Source: Oxalobacteraceae bacterium (GTDB lineage: Bacteria; Pseudomonadota; Gammaproteobacteria; Burkholderiales; Burkholderiaceae_D). From it: a stretch of DNA of 64,000 nt. A program made the position numbers and the translations under genes. The notes under the pieces are model-generated. The model worked only from the letters and a program-made list of their open reading frames with translations. It had not been told where the DNA came from and did not search any database. Each line of letters starts with the position of its first letter. Position 1 is the stretch's first letter. The stretch is taken from contig CANFLV010000019.1 in the NCBI GenBank assembly GCA_947448025.1, positions 1 through 64,000 of the forward strand, read 5' to 3'. Positions 61,734 to 64,000 of this stretch are shown here, piece by piece.

Positions 61734-63141
61734 TGCGCTGCATGCCAACATGCCGCTGGCCATTACGCAGGCACGGCGCATCGGCTGGGCGAATCCGTGC
61801 GCGCTGCAAGCCGGCATCGTGCCCGGCATGCCCGAGTCGGCGGCCCACACAAGGCTGGCGAACATCGTGCTGATCCCGCGCGATGTCACGCTCGAAGCCG
61901 ATGCGGTGACGGAAGCGGTCTTGTGGGCCTTGCATTTCACGCCTCAGGTTAGCGTCCTGGAGCAAGGCTTGCTGATGGAAGTTTCGGCAAGCCTGCGGCT
62001 TTTTGGCGGGCTCGATGCCCTGCTGCAGCAACTGCGCGGCGGGATACTGGAACTCGGCTTTACGCCGCAGCTGGCCAGTGCACCGACGGCGGCGGCGGCC
62101 TGGATTTTTGCGCTGCAGGCTGATGGCTTGCAGGGCGATCATGCCAATTTCGCCGGTTTACTCGCGCGCTTGCCGGTGAGTTTGCTCGTGTCGGTACAGC
62201 CGCATCTGGATGCCCTGCAGGCGATCGGCTGCCAGCGTATCGGCCAGCTGCGCGATTTGCCCCGTGGCGGGATTGCGCGGCGTTTCGGCAAGGATGTTTT
62301 GCAAGAGCTGGACCGCGCTTACGGTGTCGAGCCGGAAGTCCATGCCTGGTATGAGCCGCCGGCCAGCTTCAGTGCCCGCATGGAACTGGGCGCGCGCGTC
62401 GACACCACGGAAGCCTTGATGCACTCAGCGCGGCGCATGCTGATGCAGATGACCGGCTGGCTGGTGGCGCGACACAGCGCAGTGCGGCAGTTTTCACTGC
62501 TGCTGCATCACGAGACCTTGCGTTATCGCGAGAAGAAAGTGACGACGCTGCCGATCACGCTGGCCAGCGCGAGCCGGGATCTGGCGCACCTGAACTTGCT
62601 GTTGCAAGAGCATTTGGCGAAGGTGGATTTGTCGTCCTCTGTGATTGAGCTGGGCTTGCAGGCGGACGAGGTGGAATTGCTGGCAGCGCCCAACACGGAA
62701 TTGTTTCCGGCGCCGGTAAGCCAGACGGAAGCGTGCGGTCGTTTGCTTGAGCGGCTGGCGAGCCGGCTCGGGGAGGCGGCGATTTGCCGGCTGGCGATTA
62801 CGGGGGAACATCGGCCCGAGCGTAGTTCGGTGATGCAGGCCGCGCATGCGCAAAAGCCGCGCAGTCCGATCGCCGGCATGCCATTTGCGGCGAGGCCGGC
62901 CTGGCTGTTGGCGCAGCCGTTAGGTTTGATGGTGCGCGGGCATAAGCCGTTTTACCAGGGCGTATTGCGTTTGCTGGCGGGGCCGGAGCGGATCGAGGCG
63001 GGCTGGTGGGATGACGGACTGGCAGCGCGGGATTATTTTATTGCTGCCAATGAGGGGCATTTATTGCTGTGGATTTTTCGCGAGCGGCAGGGTGCGGACA
63101 TGGTGGAGGAGGGGTGGTTCTTGCATGGGTATTTTGGCTGA
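61669..63141 (+). CDS. imuB: ImuB, Y-family polymerase-like mutasome subunit
   Basis: The 490-residue DinB/UmuC-superfamily protein is of the ImuB type. It begins MLWIALYLPQLPLDLATRRW, where active Y-family polymerases have the first catalytic Asp; here it is absent, and the second acidic pair is replaced in LLMEVSASLRLFGG. It is thus a non-catalytic hub that links DnaE2 to the sliding clamp. The thumb-like helix-hairpin-helix region (IGCQRIGQLRDLPRGGIARRFG) and the little finger follow. AGGAG before ATG 61669 sets the start, inside the imuA end. Its TGA shares a base with the dnaE2 ATG. Confidence 0.92.
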   Translation: MLWIALYLPQLPLDLATRRWPDALHANMPLAITQARRIGWANPCALQAGIVPGMPESAAHTRLANIVLIPRDVTLEADAVTEAVLWALHFTPQVSVLEQGLLMEVSASLRLFGGLDALLQQLRGGILELGFTPQLASAPTAAAAWIFALQADGLQGDHANFAGLLARLPVSLLVSVQPHLDALQAIGCQRIGQLRDLPRGGIARRFGKDVLQELDRAYGVEPEVHAWYEPPASFSARMELGARVDTTEALMHSARRMLMQMTGWLVARHSAVRQFSLLLHHETLRYREKKVTTLPITLASASRDLAHLNLLLQEHLAKVDLSSSVIELGLQADEVELLAAPNTELFPAPVSQTEACGRLLERLASRLGEAAICRLAITGEHRPERSSVMQAAHAQKPRSPIAGMPFAARPAWLLAQPLGLMVRGHKPFYQGVLRLLAGPERIEAGWWDDGLAARDYFIAANEGHLLLWIFRERQGADMVEEGWFLHGYFG

Positions 63142-64000
63142 TGCACACCATCCTTCCCCCCTACGCAGAACTCCACTGCATCAGTAATTTCACCTTCCTG
63201 CGCGGCGCCTCGCATCCGGAAGAACTGGTCATGCGCGCCGCCAGCCTTGGCTATACCAGCCTCGCCATCACCGACGAGGCTTCGCTGGCCGGCGTCGTGC
63301 GCGCCCACGTCGAAGCCAAACGCCACAGCCTGCACCTGATCATCGGCAGCGAAATCCGCCTGCAATGCGGCTTGAAAATGGTCGTGCTGGCGATGGACCG
63401 TGATGGCTACGGCAATCTCTCCGAATGGATCACGCTCGGCAGATGCCGCGCGCCGAAGGGCCAGTATGACCTGCGCCGCGAAGACATAGACGAGCCCGGC
63501 CATCTGCAAAACCTGCCCGGCTGCATCGCACTATTCCTGCCCGAACGCGGCACCGAGCCCGACAAATTAAAAGAACAGGGACTCTGGATCGCCGGGCATT
63601 TCCCCCAGCGCGCCTGGATCACGCTCGAACTGCTGCTGCGCCTCGATGACGACGTCTGGCGAGAACAGCTACAGGCGCTGTCACAGGAAACCGGCCTGCC
63701 ACCGACCGCCGCCGGTGACGTGCTCATGCATGTGCGTTCGCGCAAACCTTTGCAGGACACATTGAGCGCGATCCGCCTTGGCAAAGCGATCGCCGAATGC
63801 GGCCTCGCCCTGCAGCCGAATGCGGCCTCGCCCTGCAGCCGAACGCCGAACAGCACCTGCGCCAGCGCATGCGACTTGCGCAAATCTATAGGCCAGAGCT
63901 TTTAAAACAGACGCTGGTGATTGCTGGACGCTGCTCGTTTTCGCTCGATGAATTGCGTTACCAATACCCCGAGGAGATCGCTCCGGCCGGCGTTAAATTG
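63141..64000 (+). pseudogene. dnaE2: Error-prone DNA polymerase DnaE2/ImuC, frameshifted and cut by window end
   Basis: The protein begins MHTILPPYAELHCISNFTFLRGASHPEELV, the PHP-domain start of DnaE2. The frame is normal to about residue 227 (SAIRLGKAIAECGLALQPN) and then turns into unrelated sequence ending at a stop at 63903-63905. A 23-base tandem duplication at 63792-63843 causes this. With one copy removed, the frame continues as NAEQHLRQRMRLAQIYRPEL and on to the window end in family-like sequence (DELRYQYPEEIAPAGVKL). The duplication cannot be in-frame since 23 is not a multiple of three. The encoded product would lack the whole polymerase palm. A sequencing or assembly error cannot be excluded. 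Confidence 0.88.
63792..63843 (+). repeat. 23-base tandem duplication inside dnaE2
   Basis: Two exact 23-base copies (63792-63814 and 63815-63837) are followed by the first six bases of the unit (63838-63843). Each copy starts GCCGAA, and a further GCCGAA lies at 63845-63850, a microhomology that favours strand slippage. Confidence 0.95.

Noticed and set aside
63069-63140. Earlier start for dnaE2
   Set aside because: The in-frame extension lies inside imuB and is unlike the family; the standard N-terminus begins at ATG 63141, which overlaps the imuB stop by one base.
1-64000. tRNA, rRNA, insertion sequences, integrases, phage or attachment sites
   Set aside because: I looked for tRNA-like cloverleaf ends, transposase motifs and long direct repeats and saw none that could be supported by eye.

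Overview
The window is a gene-dense, moderately high-GC chromosomal segment from a betaproteobacterium. It is most likely a member of the Burkholderiales close to Oxalobacteraceae (Herminiimonas/Janthinobacterium type). This placement is inferred from protein character, the yciB-bolA-parvulin arrangement, the imuA-imuB-dnaE2 cassette and the abundance of Liv-type ABC transporters; no rRNA or tRNA is present to confirm it.

Layout. 1-6.5 kb: tail of ppiD with a terminator, mnmH, the tesA/ABC-ATPase pair whose ATG codons overlap, an MgtC-like protein, a decayed VapC-like toxin relic, and a dadA-nnrE/nnrD pair. 7-16.2 kb: an ArnT-like glycosyltransferase, a large RTX/DUF4214 protein and purL. 16.4-21.1 kb: an unusual isochorismatase-fold protein and a minus-strand run selO-msrB-yciB-bolA-parvulin. 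21.2-31.4 kb: class II aldolase, acyl-CoA ligase, a complete LivK-LivH-LivM-LivG-LivF transporter and a FadB-like bifunctional beta-oxidation enzyme. Three copies of a similar GNACGNNCGTTC-like palindrome link these units.

31.6-44 kb: a second catabolic locus. A LivH / LivM-LivG fusion / LivF operon runs rightward. An eight-gene minus-strand operon faces it: enoyl-CoA hydratase, feruloyl-CoA-synthase-like ligase, thiolase, short-chain dehydrogenase, hot-dog thioesterase, LivK, acyl-CoA dehydrogenase and a MarR regulator. Together they read as uptake and CoA-dependent side-chain shortening of an aryl-propenoate or aryl-propionate. Near-identical 31-bp inverted repeats (GTTATA-N19-TATAAC) lie about 38-40 bp before the first gene of each operon and make the MarR protein the likely common regulator.

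44.3-53.5 kb: an OafA-like acyltransferase, kup, a YceI lipoprotein, a 613-residue protein I do not recognise, and an M29-like peptidase coupled to a TonB-dependent receptor. 53.6-60.6 kb: the most novel part, a tandemly duplicated three-gene cassette. Each copy holds a small helical protein, a double-domain KaiC-like ATPase without the clock phosphosites, and a GGDEF-EAL protein with all recognisable catalytic motifs. Both copies keep ATGA junctions between genes 1 and 2. 60.8-64 kb: a LexA-controlled imuA-imuB-dnaE2 mutagenesis cassette in which dnaE2 is frameshifted by an exact 23-bp tandem duplication. The window ends inside that gene.
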